A DNA stretch of 37,024 nucleotides. It comes from Clostridia bacterium (GTDB lineage Bacteria > Bacillota > Clostridia > Oscillospirales > CAG-272). Shown here piece after piece: positions 7,939 to 16,580 of the stretch. Every line of letters begins with the position of its first letter. Position 1 is the stretch's first letter. Made by a program: the position numbers and the translations under genes. The DNA lies in the NCBI GenBank assembly GCA_017547755.1, contig JAFYOX010000059.1, positions 1-37,024 on the forward strand, written 5' to 3'. A model generated the notes under the pieces. That model was not told the origin of the DNA, searched no databases, and was given only the letters and a program-made list of their open reading frames with translations.

Positions 7939-10900
7939 ATGCCCAGAGATCTATCAATCAAGAAAGTTCTTCTGATCGGTTCCGGCCCGATCGTGATCGG
8001 ACAGGCCGCGGAATTTGACTATGCTGGAACACAGGCGGCGAAAGCCCTGCACGAAGAGGGAATCGAAGTCGTCCTTGTGAACTCGAACCCGGCGACCATC
8101 ATGACGGACAACGCCATGGCGGACCGCATTTATCTGGAACCGCTGACGGAAGAGGTCATCAAGCGGATCATCGACGAAGAAAAGCCCGACAGCCTTCTCG
8201 GAACCCTCGGCGGACAGACCGGTCTGAATCTGGCGATGAAGCTCGAACACGACGGCTTTCTCGCATCGCGCGGCGTCCGTCTGCTTGGCGTTGCGACCGA
8301 TACCATCGACCGTGCCGAAGACCGTCAGCTTTTCAAGGACGCGATGGACAAGATCGGACAGCCGACGATCGCTTCCGATATCACCACATCCGTGGACGGC
8401 GCGCTCGAGCTGGCGGACCGTCTCGGCTATCCCGTGATCGTCCGTCCGGCGTTCACGCTCGGCGGTACGGGCGGCGGCATCGCCAAGGATCCGGCGGAGC
8501 TTGCCGAGATCGCGGAAACGGGGATCCAGGCGTCCCCGATCGGCCAGATCCTCATCGAACGCTGCATCGCCGGATGGAAGGAAATCGAATTCGAAGTCAT
8601 CCGCGACAACGCCGGAAACCATATCACCGTCTGCTCGATGGAAAACCTCGACCCGGTCGGCATCCATACCGGGGACAGTATCGTCGCGGCTCCCGCACTG
8701 ACCCTTGCGGCCCCGGAATACAATATGCTTGCCGGTTCCGCGCTTGCCATTATTGACGAACTGAAGATCACCGGCGGCTGCAACGTCCAGTTTGCCCTCA
8801 ATCCCGACAGTTTCGAATATGCCGTGATCGAAGTCAACCCCCGCGTATCCCGTTCGTCCGCGCTCGCATCCAAGGCGACCGGCTATCCGATCGCAAAGGT
8901 GGCGGCAAAGATCGCCGTCGGCTACAACCTCGACGAGATCGTAAACAAGGTCACCGGTACGACGACGGCGTGCTTCGAACCGTCGATCGACTATATCGTC
9001 GTCAAGTTCCCGCGCTGGCCGTTCGATAAGTTCGTCTACGCGACCCGCCGTCTCGGCACGCAGATGAAGGCGACCGGCGAAGTAATGGCAATCGCACCGA
9101 GCTTCGAAGCGGCATTCATGAAGGCTGTCCGCGGCGCATCCATCGGCATGGATTCCCCCGGCAGTGCAAAATACCGTGAAATCCCCTCGGAAGATCTGCC
9201 GTCCCTCATTGCCGAAGGCACCGACGAACGTATTTTCTTCGTCTACGAAGCCATCCGCCGCGGAAGTCTGACGGTGGAAGAGATTTTTGAGATCACAAAG
9301 ATTGACCGCTGGTTCCTCACAAAAATCAAAAAACTTGCGGATACCGAAAACGCGCTCGAAAACGCCGGATCCGCTCTGGATTACAGCCTGTACAGAGAAG
9401 CGAAGCTGCTCGGTTTCCCGGACAGCGCGGTTTCCCGTCTGACGGGCATCAAAACACTACCGTATGAACTGCCGGCGGCCTTCCGTACGGTGGATACCTG
9501 TGCGGCGGAATTCGGCGCGGATACCCCGTATTTTTATTCGTCTTACGACGAGGACGACGAAGCTTCCGCGTTCATTGAAAGCCATAAGAAGAGCCCTCTC
9601 GGCACGGTCATGGTCGTCGGTTCCGGCCCGATCCGCATCGGACAGGGCATCGAGTTCGACTATGCGTCCGTCCACTGCGTCTGGGCGATGAAAAAAGCCG
9701 GATACGATGTCATCATCGTCAACAACAATCCCGAAACCGTTTCCACCGACTTCGATACGGCGGACCGCCTCTATTTCGAACCGCTGACTCCCGAAGACGT
9801 TTCCAATATTATTAAGGTGGAAAAGCCGGTCGGCGCGGTCGTTGCGTTCGGCGGTCAGACTGCCATCAAACTGACCCGCCATATCGCGGCATGCGGCGTC
9901 CCGATCATCGGTACCTCCCCCGATATGATCGACTGTGCCGAAGACCGTGAGCGCTTCGACGAACTTCTCGAACGCTATCAGATCAAGCGTCCCGTCGGTG
10001 AAACCGTCATGACGGCGGACGAAGCGCTTGCCGCGGCGGAAAAAGTCGGTTATCCCGTTCTTCTCCGTCCGTCGTACGTTCTCGGCGGTCAGAATATGAT
10101 CATCGCCTTCAGCGATGCGGATATCCGCGAATATATGGCGATCATTCTTGCACAGGGCATCGAAAATCCCGTTCTGGTGGACAAATATCTCATGGGCACG
10201 GAACTGGAAGTCGACGCGATCTGCGACGGCGAAGATATCCTCATCCCGGGCATCATGGAACACGTCGAACGTACGGGCATCCATTCCGGCGACTCCATCG
10301 CCGTTTATCCCGCGCAGAATGTGGATGACGACATGGTCGACTGCATCATCCGCCATACCCGCAATCTCTCGCTGGCTCTCGAAACGAGAGGGCTGATCAA
10401 TATTCAGTATCTCATTTATCAGGGCGAGCTTTACGTCATCGAAGTCAATCCGCGTTCTTCCCGTACCGTCCCGTACATCAGCAAGGTCACGGGCATCCCG
10501 ATGGTCGATCTTGCGACCCGCTGTATGCTCGGCGAAAAACTTGCGGATATGGGATTCGGTACCGGTCTGTACCGGTCTTCGCCGTACGTTGCGGTCAAAG
10601 TCCCGGTTTTCTCCTTCGAAAAGCTCAGCGGTTTGGACACCGCGCTCGGCCCGGAAATGAAGTCCACCGGGGAAGTTCTCGGTCTTGCAGGCACTTTCGG
10701 GGAAGCTCTTTTCAAGGGACTGCGCGCGGCGGGATATCAGCTCCGCGAAAACGGCGGCGTATTCCTGTCCGTCCGCGATACCGACAAGGGCGAGATCGGT
10801 CCGATCGCCCGGAAGTTCGCTTCGCTCGGATTCCGCATCTACGCGACGGAAAACACCGCGCAGGCGATCCGCAAGCACGGTGTGAAGGTCACTGCCGTTT

Positions 10901-12030
10901 CCCATCTTGACGAACCCGGCATGACCCTGCGCGATCTCATCGGCGAAGGTCTGGTCAACTACATTGTTTCGACCTCCGCAAAGGGAAGAGACCCCCGTTA
11001 CGAAAGCGTACGTCTCCGCCGTCTGGCGGTGGAACACGCCATCCCGTGTCTGACCGCGCTGGATACCGCGAATGCCGTTGCGGACAGCATCGCCAGCCGC
11101 TGGAACGAAAACTGCACGGAACTTGTGGACATCAATCATCTCCGCACCGGCAGAGTTTCCCTCGACTACGTGAAGATGCACACCTGCGGCAATGACTATA
11201 TCTATTTCAACTGCATCGATCATCCCATCGAAAATCCGGAAGGTCTGTCCATCCGGTTTGCCGACCGTCACTACGGCATCGGCGGCGACGGTACGATCAC
11301 GATCCTTCCGGCGGATGCGCCCGGGATGTCCGGAACGGCGGATGCCGCCATGCGGATGTTCAACCGTGACGGCAGTGAAGCGAAGATGTGCGGCAACGCC
11401 ATCGGATGCGTCGCAAAATATCTGTACGAAAGCGGCATTGTTCCGAAGCGTGAAATGCGCATCGAGACCCTCTCGGGTATCCGGACGGCGCATCTCATCA
11501 CGCGCGACGGCTGTGTGATCCGCGCCAGAGTCGGCATGGGGCAGCCGGAATTCGCACCGGAAGCGGTTCCCGTGAATCTGAAATCCCGCACCGGACGCAT
11601 CGTCGGCGAACGTGCGGAACTGGCGGGAGATATCTATAAGATCACCTGCGTTTCGATGGGCAACCCGCACTGCGTCATCTTTGCGCACGAAACGGAAGAA
11701 TTTGCGAACATCATCGCGGATCTCGAGTCCTGCGGCTATGCCATCGAGCATGACCCGCTGTTCCCGGAACGCACGAACGTCGAATTCGTTCAGGTAATCG
11801 ACGATCATACCCTCGTCGCCCATATCTGGGAACGCGGCTCCGGTGAGACCTACGCCTGCGGTACGGGTGCGTGCGCGGCGGCTGCTGCGGCGGTGGAAAA
11901 CGGCTTCTGTAAACCCGGAAGCATTACCGTATACCTCAAAGGCGGCAGCCTGACCATCGAGTACAGCGGCGGCGAAGTGGCAATGACCGGGGAAACCTGT
12001 GAAATTTACCGAGGAAGCGTGAAAATTTAG
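7939..12030 (+). CDS. Carbamoyl-phosphate synthase large subunit fused to diaminopimelate epimerase
   Basis: One uninterrupted 1363-residue frame. Residues 1 to about 1068 are a complete CarB: first half from GSGPIVIGQAAEFDYAGTQA with ATP-grasp features (RPAFTLGGTGGG, EVNPRVSRSSALASKATGYP); second half from about 552 (GSGPIRIGQGIEFDYA, RPSYVLGGQ, EVNPRSSRTVP); and an MGS-type allosteric domain from about 940 ending near ELVDINHL. From about 1073 a complete DapF begins (VKMHTCGNDYIYFN), with both catalytic cysteines: Cys1151 in KMCGNA and Cys1307 in ACGTGACAA. CarB makes carbamoyl phosphate for pyrimidines and arginine; DapF converts LL- to meso-diaminopimelate for lysine and peptidoglycan. 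The DapF motif reads NAIGC where NxxRC is common. I see no ribosome site at the join. Start ATG 7939 behind AGAGGAG. No carA is in the window. Confidence 0.93.
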   Translation: MPRDLSIKKVLLIGSGPIVIGQAAEFDYAGTQAAKALHEEGIEVVLVNSNPATIMTDNAMADRIYLEPLTEEVIKRIIDEEKPDSLLGTLGGQTGLNLAMKLEHDGFLASRGVRLLGVATDTIDRAEDRQLFKDAMDKIGQPTIASDITTSVDGALELADRLGYPVIVRPAFTLGGTGGGIAKDPAELAEIAETGIQASPIGQILIERCIAGWKEIEFEVIRDNAGNHITVCSMENLDPVGIHTGDSIVAAPALTLAAPEYNMLAGSALAIIDELKITGGCNVQFALNPDSFEYAVIEVNPRVSRSSALASKATGYPIAKVAAKIAVGYNLDEIVNKVTGTTTACFEPSIDYIVVKFPRWPFDKFVYATRRLGTQMKATGEVMAIAPSFEAAFMKAVRGASIGMDSPGSAKYREIPSEDLPSLIAEGTDERIFFVYEAIRRGSLTVEEIFEITKIDRWFLTKIKKLADTENALENAGSALDYSLYREAKLLGFPDSAVSRLTGIKTLPYELPAAFRTVDTCAAEFGADTPYFYSSYDEDDEASAFIESHKKSPLGTVMVVGSGPIRIGQGIEFDYASVHCVWAMKKAGYDVIIVNNNPETVSTDFDTADRLYFEPLTPEDVSNIIKVEKPVGAVVAFGGQTAIKLTRHIAACGVPIIGTSPDMIDCAEDRERFDELLERYQIKRPVGETVMTADEALAAAEKVGYPVLLRPSYVLGGQNMIIAFSDADIREYMAIILAQGIENPVLVDKYLMGTELEVDAICDGEDILIPGIMEHVERTGIHSGDSIAVYPAQNVDDDMVDCIIRHTRNLSLALETRGLINIQYLIYQGELYVIEVNPRSSRTVPYISKVTGIPMVDLATRCMLGEKLADMGFGTGLYRSSPYVAVKVPVFSFEKLSGLDTALGPEMKSTGEVLGLAGTFGEALFKGLRAAGYQLRENGGVFLSVRDTDKGEIGPIARKFASLGFRIYATENTAQAIRKHGVKVTAVSHLDEPGMTLRDLIGEGLVNYIVSTSAKGRDPRYESVRLRRLAVEHAIPCLTALDTANAVADSIASRWNENCTELVDINHLRTGRVSLDYVKMHTCGNDYIYFNCIDHPIENPEGLSIRFADRHYGIGGDGTITILPADAPGMSGTADAAMRMFNRDGSEAKMCGNAIGCVAKYLYESGIVPKREMRIETLSGIRTAHLITRDGCVIRARVGMGQPEFAPEAVPVNLKSRTGRIVGERAELAGDIYKITCVSMGNPHCVIFAHETEEFANIIADLESCGYAIEHDPLFPERTNVEFVQVIDDHTLVAHIWERGSGETYACGTGACAAAAAAVENGFCKPGSITVYLKGGSLTIEYSGGEVAMTGETCEIYRGSVKI

Positions 12031-12073
12031 GAAAAGTTTGTAGAAAGTGCAGTTTGTGATTTTTTGAATTTTC

Positions 12074-12102
12074 TTGACAAAAGCGTGAATATTGTATATA
12101 AT
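12074..12102 (+). promoter_or_regulatory. Consensus SigA promoter of the solute-binding protein gene
   Basis: TTGACA (12074-12079), exactly 17 bp, TATAAT (12097-12102). This perfect match implies strong expression unless repressed. Confidence 0.92.
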
Positions 12103-12113
12103 AGAATTCACGC
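12083..12113. promoter_or_regulatory. Candidate operator centred on the -10
   Basis: Perfect 8-bp inverted repeat GCGTGAAT (12083-12090) / ATTCACGC (12106-12113) with a 15-nt spacer that contains the -10. The geometry suits a dimeric repressor; no regulator gene is adjacent. Confidence 0.5.
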
Positions 12114-12158
12114 GACTAAAAAAATGTCAGAATATTTTAAGAATCCTGAGGTCAAGTT

Positions 12159-13643
12159 ATGAAGAAAACACTTTCTGTTCTCCTGATTTTAGCTGCACTG
12201 CTTCCCACCTTTACCGCGTGTGCGGACAACGGCGGCGAAGCGGCAGTCAATACTCCCTCCGCACAGGCGGATGCGGAAAACGCATCCTCTTCCGCGAAGG
12301 AAGAAGATACCCGCTACAGCGCAAACATTCCGGAAGGCACCAACTACGCAGGCGCATCCTTTACCGTTCTTGCATATCCGCAGGACGTCGGTATCTGGAG
12401 CGACGTAGACTGGTCTGCCGAAGAAATGACCGGTGAAGCCATCAACGACGCGGCTTATGCAAGAACTGCATTTGCGGAAGAAAAGCTCAACGTAAACATC
12501 AAGGTGGAATATCTTGACGGCTACGGCAACTCCAACGCGATCCAGCAGTCCGTTACCGCACAGGACAACGCATATCAGCTCGCAACCAACACCCTCATGT
12601 CCGCGTTCACCATGAGCCAGAGCGGTCTTCTCGCGGAACTCAACAACTACGCCGCACAGGGTACGCTCGATCTCGAAGCGGAATGGTGGGACCAGAACTG
12701 TATCAACGACCTTTCCATCGCACACAAGAACTATATGCTCACCGGTGACATCGGTACCATGTACAAGAAGTCCATCGGCGCGATCATGTTCAACAAGGCG
12801 ATCCTCAATGACTACCAGCTCGAAGACCCGTACGCTCTGATGCAGAACGGTCAGTGGACGGTTGACAAGATGGTTGAAATGGGTACCCAGGTTTCCGACG
12901 ACCTCAACGGCGACGGCGTAATGGACACCAACGACCGCTACGGTCTCATCTGCTTCTGCGATATGATGGGTCTCGCATTCATCGGCTGCGGCGTTGAAAT
13001 GGCTGCAAAGGACGAAAACGACGTTCCCACAGTTACCATCTACTCCGAAAAGTCCGTATCCGTTGTAGACAAGCTCGCAACCCTCATGTACGACGAAAAC
13101 CTCAGCTGGAGCTGGTCCAAGGCAGGCGTGACCGAAGATACCGCGTTTGCTATGTATCAGCAGGACCAGTCCCTCTTCTACTACGGGGAACTCCACGCAG
13201 TTGCTACCATGCGTTCCATGGACTCTCCCTTCGGTGTACTTCCCATGCCGAAGTATGACGAAACCCAGGCAAGCTACTACCACTGTGTAAACCCGCACGT
13301 AGCGTCCGTATACTTCATTCCGATCACCAACGTAGAATACGCAATGACCGGTCACGTTATGGACACCCTCGGCGCGGAATCCAAGAACGAACTTACCCCC
13401 GCTTACTATGACGTAACCCTGATCGGTAAGGTCAGCCGTGACGCGGAATCCGCAGCATCCCTCGATATCATCATCGACACCATCCGCTACGACATCGGTT
13501 ACCTCTCCGGCATCGGCATCAGCTCCATGCTCAACACCATGGCAAACTCCTTCAATACCGACCTCGCTTCCCAGTATCAGAAGCAATCCAAGGTCTTCGA
13601 CAAGCTTCTCACCAGAATTGTTGATACCTTCGTGGAAGGCTGA
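12159..13643 (+). CDS. Extracellular solute-binding lipoprotein (ABC transporter, family 1 type)
   Basis: A 494-residue secreted lipoprotein. The N-terminus has a lysine pair, a hydrophobic stretch and a lipobox ending TFTAC, giving lipidation at Cys21. A low-complexity Ala/Ser/Glu spacer follows (about 22-55). The mature part resembles large sugar-binding proteins of Clostridia: NVNIKVEYLDGY early on, aromatic-rich mid-section, and a calcium-loop-like DLNGDGVMDTNDRYG near residues 248-262. ABC carbohydrate binding proteins commonly carry such a loop. No permease or ATPase gene is adjacent, so its transporter must lie elsewhere. The upstream ribosome site is weak (GAGGT), while the promoter is consensus. 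Ligand unknown; binding of an oligosaccharide is the most reasonable guess. Confidence 0.85.
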   Translation: MKKTLSVLLILAALLPTFTACADNGGEAAVNTPSAQADAENASSSAKEEDTRYSANIPEGTNYAGASFTVLAYPQDVGIWSDVDWSAEEMTGEAINDAAYARTAFAEEKLNVNIKVEYLDGYGNSNAIQQSVTAQDNAYQLATNTLMSAFTMSQSGLLAELNNYAAQGTLDLEAEWWDQNCINDLSIAHKNYMLTGDIGTMYKKSIGAIMFNKAILNDYQLEDPYALMQNGQWTVDKMVEMGTQVSDDLNGDGVMDTNDRYGLICFCDMMGLAFIGCGVEMAAKDENDVPTVTIYSEKSVSVVDKLATLMYDENLSWSWSKAGVTEDTAFAMYQQDQSLFYYGELHAVATMRSMDSPFGVLPMPKYDETQASYYHCVNPHVASVYFIPITNVEYAMTGHVMDTLGAESKNELTPAYYDVTLIGKVSRDAESAASLDIIIDTIRYDIGYLSGIGISSMLNTMANSFNTDLASQYQKQSKVFDKLLTRIVDTFVEG

Positions 13644-13673
13644 GTTTCCGGAACTCTGAATCCGTAAAATTAA

Positions 13674-13715
13674 ACAGGACACGGTTTGACGAAAACCGTG
13701 TCCTGTCTGTTTTTT
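13674..13715. terminator. Intrinsic terminator between convergent genes
   Basis: 14-bp stem ACAGGACACGGTTT / AAACCGTGTCCTGT, with T6 on the plus side (13710-13715). The other side reads TTTAATTTTA on the minus strand, so it may serve both the solute-binding protein gene and the symporter gene. Confidence 0.9.
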
Positions 13716-13728
13716 CAGGAGAAAATAC

Positions 13729-15294
13729 TTATTTTTTACGGATGATTCCGTTGACTTCGTCGTATGTGCGGAGAACGTCTGCGGAAGGTTCCGCCGTTGC
13801 AAGGCTGACTACAACGATCATGATGCAGGAAACAATGAATGCGGGAAGGAGTTCATAGATGGCAAATGCACCGCCGAGAAGGCTGATGCCGTACTTCCAT
13901 ACGAAGACCATCACGCCGCCGGAGATCATACCGGCAAGCGCGCCCCACTTGTTGGTACGTCTCCAGAAGAGGGCGAACAGGATGACCGGACCGAAGGCAG
14001 CGCCGAATCCTGCCCATGCGAACGATACGATCCGGAAGACGGAGCTGTCGGGATTCCATGCGAGGACCAGAGCGACCACAGCGATCACCGCAACCGAAAT
14101 ACGGGCGATCAGCATCTGCATTTTTGCCGGGATATCCTTCCAGACAAAACGCTTGATGATGTTTTCGGAAACGGAGGAAGCTGCTGCAAGAAGCTGGGAG
14201 TCGGCGGTGGACATCGTAGCGGCGAGGATCCCGGAGAGGATAAGGCCGGCGATGATCGCCGCGAAACTGTCGACGGATGCGATCGCATCGGACATATAAA
14301 TAATGATGCGTTCCGCGTCAAAGCCTTCTGCCGGCAGTCCGTCGGTGATATAGCCGTGATTGACCGCGAAGGTCAGACCGAGATAACCGATGAAAATAGC
14401 GATTCCCATGGAGAAGAATACCCAGACCGTAGCGATCCGGCGGGAGAGCTTCAGCTTGTCGGAATCCTCGATCGCCATGAAGCGGAGCAGGATGTGCGGC
14501 ATACCGAAGTATCCGAGCCCCCATGCCAGCGTCGAAACGATGGGAAGGAATCCGTAGGAGCCGTCCAGACCGGTGAGGGAGAAGTATTCGGAGAGGGAAC
14601 CGGAAGAGGTCAGCGCACGGGCATTGGCGGAAACCGATTCCATACCGCCGGCGTTTTCGACGCCGAAGCAGACGATGATGAACAGGGCAATGGTCATGAC
14701 GATGGACTGGATGAAGTCCGTGGTGGATGCCGCGAGGAAGCCGCCGGTCATGGTGTAGAAAATGATGACCGCACCGCCGACGATCAATGCGGTGTGATAA
14801 TCGATCCCGAACAGGGAATTGAACAGCTTGCCGATCGCCGCGAAACCGGAACCGGTGTAGGGAACGAAGAAGATAATGATAACAACTGCCGCGATCAGGG
14901 TAAGGATGCCGGACTTGTCACCAAAACGGTTGGAGAAGAAATCCGGAAGGGTCGCGGAATTGTTCTTTTCGGAATAAATGCGGATGCGCTTGGAAACGAT
15001 CAGCCAGTTCAGATATGTGCCGACGCCGAGTCCGAGAGCGGTCCAGAAAGCTTCGGCAAAACCGGAAGTACCTCCGGCGACCCCGGTCAGAAGGGCAACC
15101 CCGGGAAGCCCCATCAGGAGCCACGACGACATGTCGGATGCTTCTGCACTCATGGCTGTGACGAACGGACCGAGCTTGCGTCCGCCGAGGTAGAAATCGT
15201 CGGACGATTTGTTGTTCTTGGAACACTGTATGCCGATGTACATGACGATGCCCATGTAGCACAGAATGGCAAGAACGATCATAGTGATTTTCAT
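13729..15294 (-). CDS. putP: Sodium:solute symporter, PutP (proline) type
   Basis: Integral membrane sodium-coupled symporter of the SSS family, 521 residues, with the expected dozen or so hydrophobic segments. The best mark is SAEASDMSSWLLMGLPG near residue 50, characteristic of PutP-like proline carriers, followed by TYLNWLIVSKRIR and TLPDFFSNRFG. Later segments include STADSQLLAAASSVSENI, also conserved in this group. Start at ATG 15294, because AGAGG lies about 8 nt upstream; a GTG nine bases earlier overlaps the ribosome site and was not chosen. It has its own consensus promoter, diverges from the oxidoreductase gene and converges on the binding-protein gene. Proline is likely from the signature, but related carriers take other substrates. 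Confidence 0.93.
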   Translation of the reverse strand: MKITMIVLAILCYMGIVMYIGIQCSKNNKSSDDFYLGGRKLGPFVTAMSAEASDMSSWLLMGLPGVALLTGVAGGTSGFAEAFWTALGLGVGTYLNWLIVSKRIRIYSEKNNSATLPDFFSNRFGDKSGILTLIAAVVIIIFFVPYTGSGFAAIGKLFNSLFGIDYHTALIVGGAVIIFYTMTGGFLAASTTDFIQSIVMTIALFIIVCFGVENAGGMESVSANARALTSSGSLSEYFSLTGLDGSYGFLPIVSTLAWGLGYFGMPHILLRFMAIEDSDKLKLSRRIATVWVFFSMGIAIFIGYLGLTFAVNHGYITDGLPAEGFDAERIIIYMSDAIASVDSFAAIIAGLILSGILAATMSTADSQLLAAASSVSENIIKRFVWKDIPAKMQMLIARISVAVIAVVALVLAWNPDSSVFRIVSFAWAGFGAAFGPVILFALFWRRTNKWGALAGMISGGVMVFVWKYGISLLGGAFAIYELLPAFIVSCIMIVVVSLATAEPSADVLRTYDEVNGIIRKK

Positions 15295-15330
15295 TGCAGT
15301 CACCTCTGATATAGATAGAATTTATAATGA

Positions 15331-15359
15331 ATTATAGCATCATCTTTTAAGTGTGTCAA
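15331..15359 (-). promoter_or_regulatory. Consensus promoter of the putP-type gene
   Basis: Minus strand TTGACA (15359-15354), 17 bp, TATAAT (15336-15331), 37 bp before the start codon. Confidence 0.9.
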
Positions 15360-15398
15360 GAATATTTGGAGAATTTCACGCATTTTGCACAAACAGGA

Positions 15399-15427
15399 TT
15401 GACTTTTTAACGGAAACCGTATAAAAT
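15399..15427 (+). promoter_or_regulatory. Promoter of the oxidoreductase/DUF2961 operon, with dyad
   Basis: TTGACT (15399-15404), 17 bp, TAAAAT (15422-15427). Between them lies ACGG-AAA-CCGT (15410-15420), extended outward by T-rich and A-rich arms: a possible LacI-like operator. It diverges from the putP-type promoter about 40 bp away. Confidence 0.7.
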
Positions 15428-15471
15428 ATAGAAAAAACAGTGCCTGAAAACGGCAGAATACGGAGGAAATT

Positions 15472-16542
15472 ATGGCATACAAACTTGGGATCATCGGATT
15501 CGGCGGAATGGCGGGCGGTTATCACGTGGATACCGTGCTTCGTGAAGACATTCCGTTCGAACCGGTAGCGGCGTACGACATTGACCCGAACCGTCTCGCA
15601 TACGCAAAGCAGAGAGGTCTTGCGGCATACGACAAGCTCGAAGATTTCTTCGCACATGAAGGCGGCTTCGACCTCGTTCTCGTCGCTACATCGAACAACT
15701 ACCACTGCGAAATGGCGTGCCGCGCAATGGAAGCGGGCTTCAACGTCATGTCCGAAAAGCCGGTTGCAATGTCCAGCGAAGAACTGCAGAAAATGATCGA
15801 TACGTCCGAACGTACCGGCAAGCTCTTCACCGTACATCAGAACCGCCGCTGGGACCGCGACTTCGTAATGATCAAGAAGGCGCTCGAAGACGGCGAGATC
15901 GGCAAGCCGTACATGATCGAATCGCGCATCCAGTCCCCGAACGGCAACGGCGATATGTACAACTGGCGCGGCATGAAGGACCACGGCGGCGGTATGCTTC
16001 TCGACTGGGGCGTACATATGCTCGACCAGCTCTGCTGGCTCATCAAGGAACCGATCAAGACCGTTTCCGCAAACGTATTCCCGCTCTGGTCGGAAGAAGT
16101 TGACGACTACTCCAAGGTTATCATCACCTTCGAAAGCGGTCTTGTTGCGCACATGGAAGTTGTGACCTATTCTCCGATCGCACTTCCGCGCTGGATGGTT
16201 TACGGCGACCGCGGTGCCATGACCATGCAGGACATGGGAGACGCAAAGGTAAAGATCCGCCGCATCAAGGAAGACGAAAACACGGTCATCGACGTTCCGG
16301 CGTACATCGACCACAAGGTCATCACCCGCAAGCAGACGCGTCATAACATCAAGGAATTCGAAGAACTGGAAGTCCCGGAAGTTGTTCCGAACAGCGACTG
16401 GGGCTCCGTTTACAAGAATATCGCAGGCGTTCTCGACGGCACCGAAGAACTGATCGTCAAGCCGTGCGAAGTTATGCGTACCTTCAAGGTCATCGAAGCG
16501 GCGTTCAAGTCCGCGGCGGAAGGCGTAACCGTACAGTTCTGA
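15472..16542 (+). CDS. Gfo/Idh/MocA family NAD(P)-dependent oxidoreductase
   Basis: A 356-residue dehydrogenase of the glucose-fructose oxidoreductase / inositol dehydrogenase family. N-terminal Rossmann fold with GFGGMAG near residues 9-15, then an acidic residue after the second strand (AAYDIDPNR). The family signature EKP is at 95-97 (SEKPVAMS), followed by VHQNRRWDRDF. The C-terminal domain has DHGGGMLLDWGVHMLDQ, supplying the substrate-site Asp/His seen in this family. Start ATG 15472 with GGAGG six nucleotides before it. The next gene, a DUF2961 glycosidase-type protein, follows after 38 nt and shares the transcript, so the substrate is probably a sugar or sugar derivative released from a glycan. 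The exact substrate cannot be read from sequence. Confidence 0.93.
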   Translation: MAYKLGIIGFGGMAGGYHVDTVLREDIPFEPVAAYDIDPNRLAYAKQRGLAAYDKLEDFFAHEGGFDLVLVATSNNYHCEMACRAMEAGFNVMSEKPVAMSSEELQKMIDTSERTGKLFTVHQNRRWDRDFVMIKKALEDGEIGKPYMIESRIQSPNGNGDMYNWRGMKDHGGGMLLDWGVHMLDQLCWLIKEPIKTVSANVFPLWSEEVDDYSKVIITFESGLVAHMEVVTYSPIALPRWMVYGDRGAMTMQDMGDAKVKIRRIKEDENTVIDVPAYIDHKVITRKQTRHNIKEFEELEVPEVVPNSDWGSVYKNIAGVLDGTEELIVKPCEVMRTFKVIEAAFKSAAEGVTVQF

Positions 16543-16580
16543 GAAACTTTCCTACATTATACATAACAGGAGGAACAACA

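Noticed and set aside
11125-11178. Separate translation start for the DapF part
   Set aside because: GTG at 11125 and ATG at 11176 have no ribosome site and there is no stop before them, so an independent dapF gene is not supported.
9457-12111. An 884-codon minus-strand frame opposite carB-dapF
   Set aside because: A shadow frame of the fused gene, rich in His, Asp and Arg, without recognisable domains.
12189-13802. A 537-codon minus-strand frame opposite the solute-binding protein
   Set aside because: A shadow; the plus-strand gene has promoter, lipobox and terminator.
15295-15303. GTG at 15303 as the putP start
   Set aside because: It overlaps the AGAGG ribosome site that serves ATG 15294.
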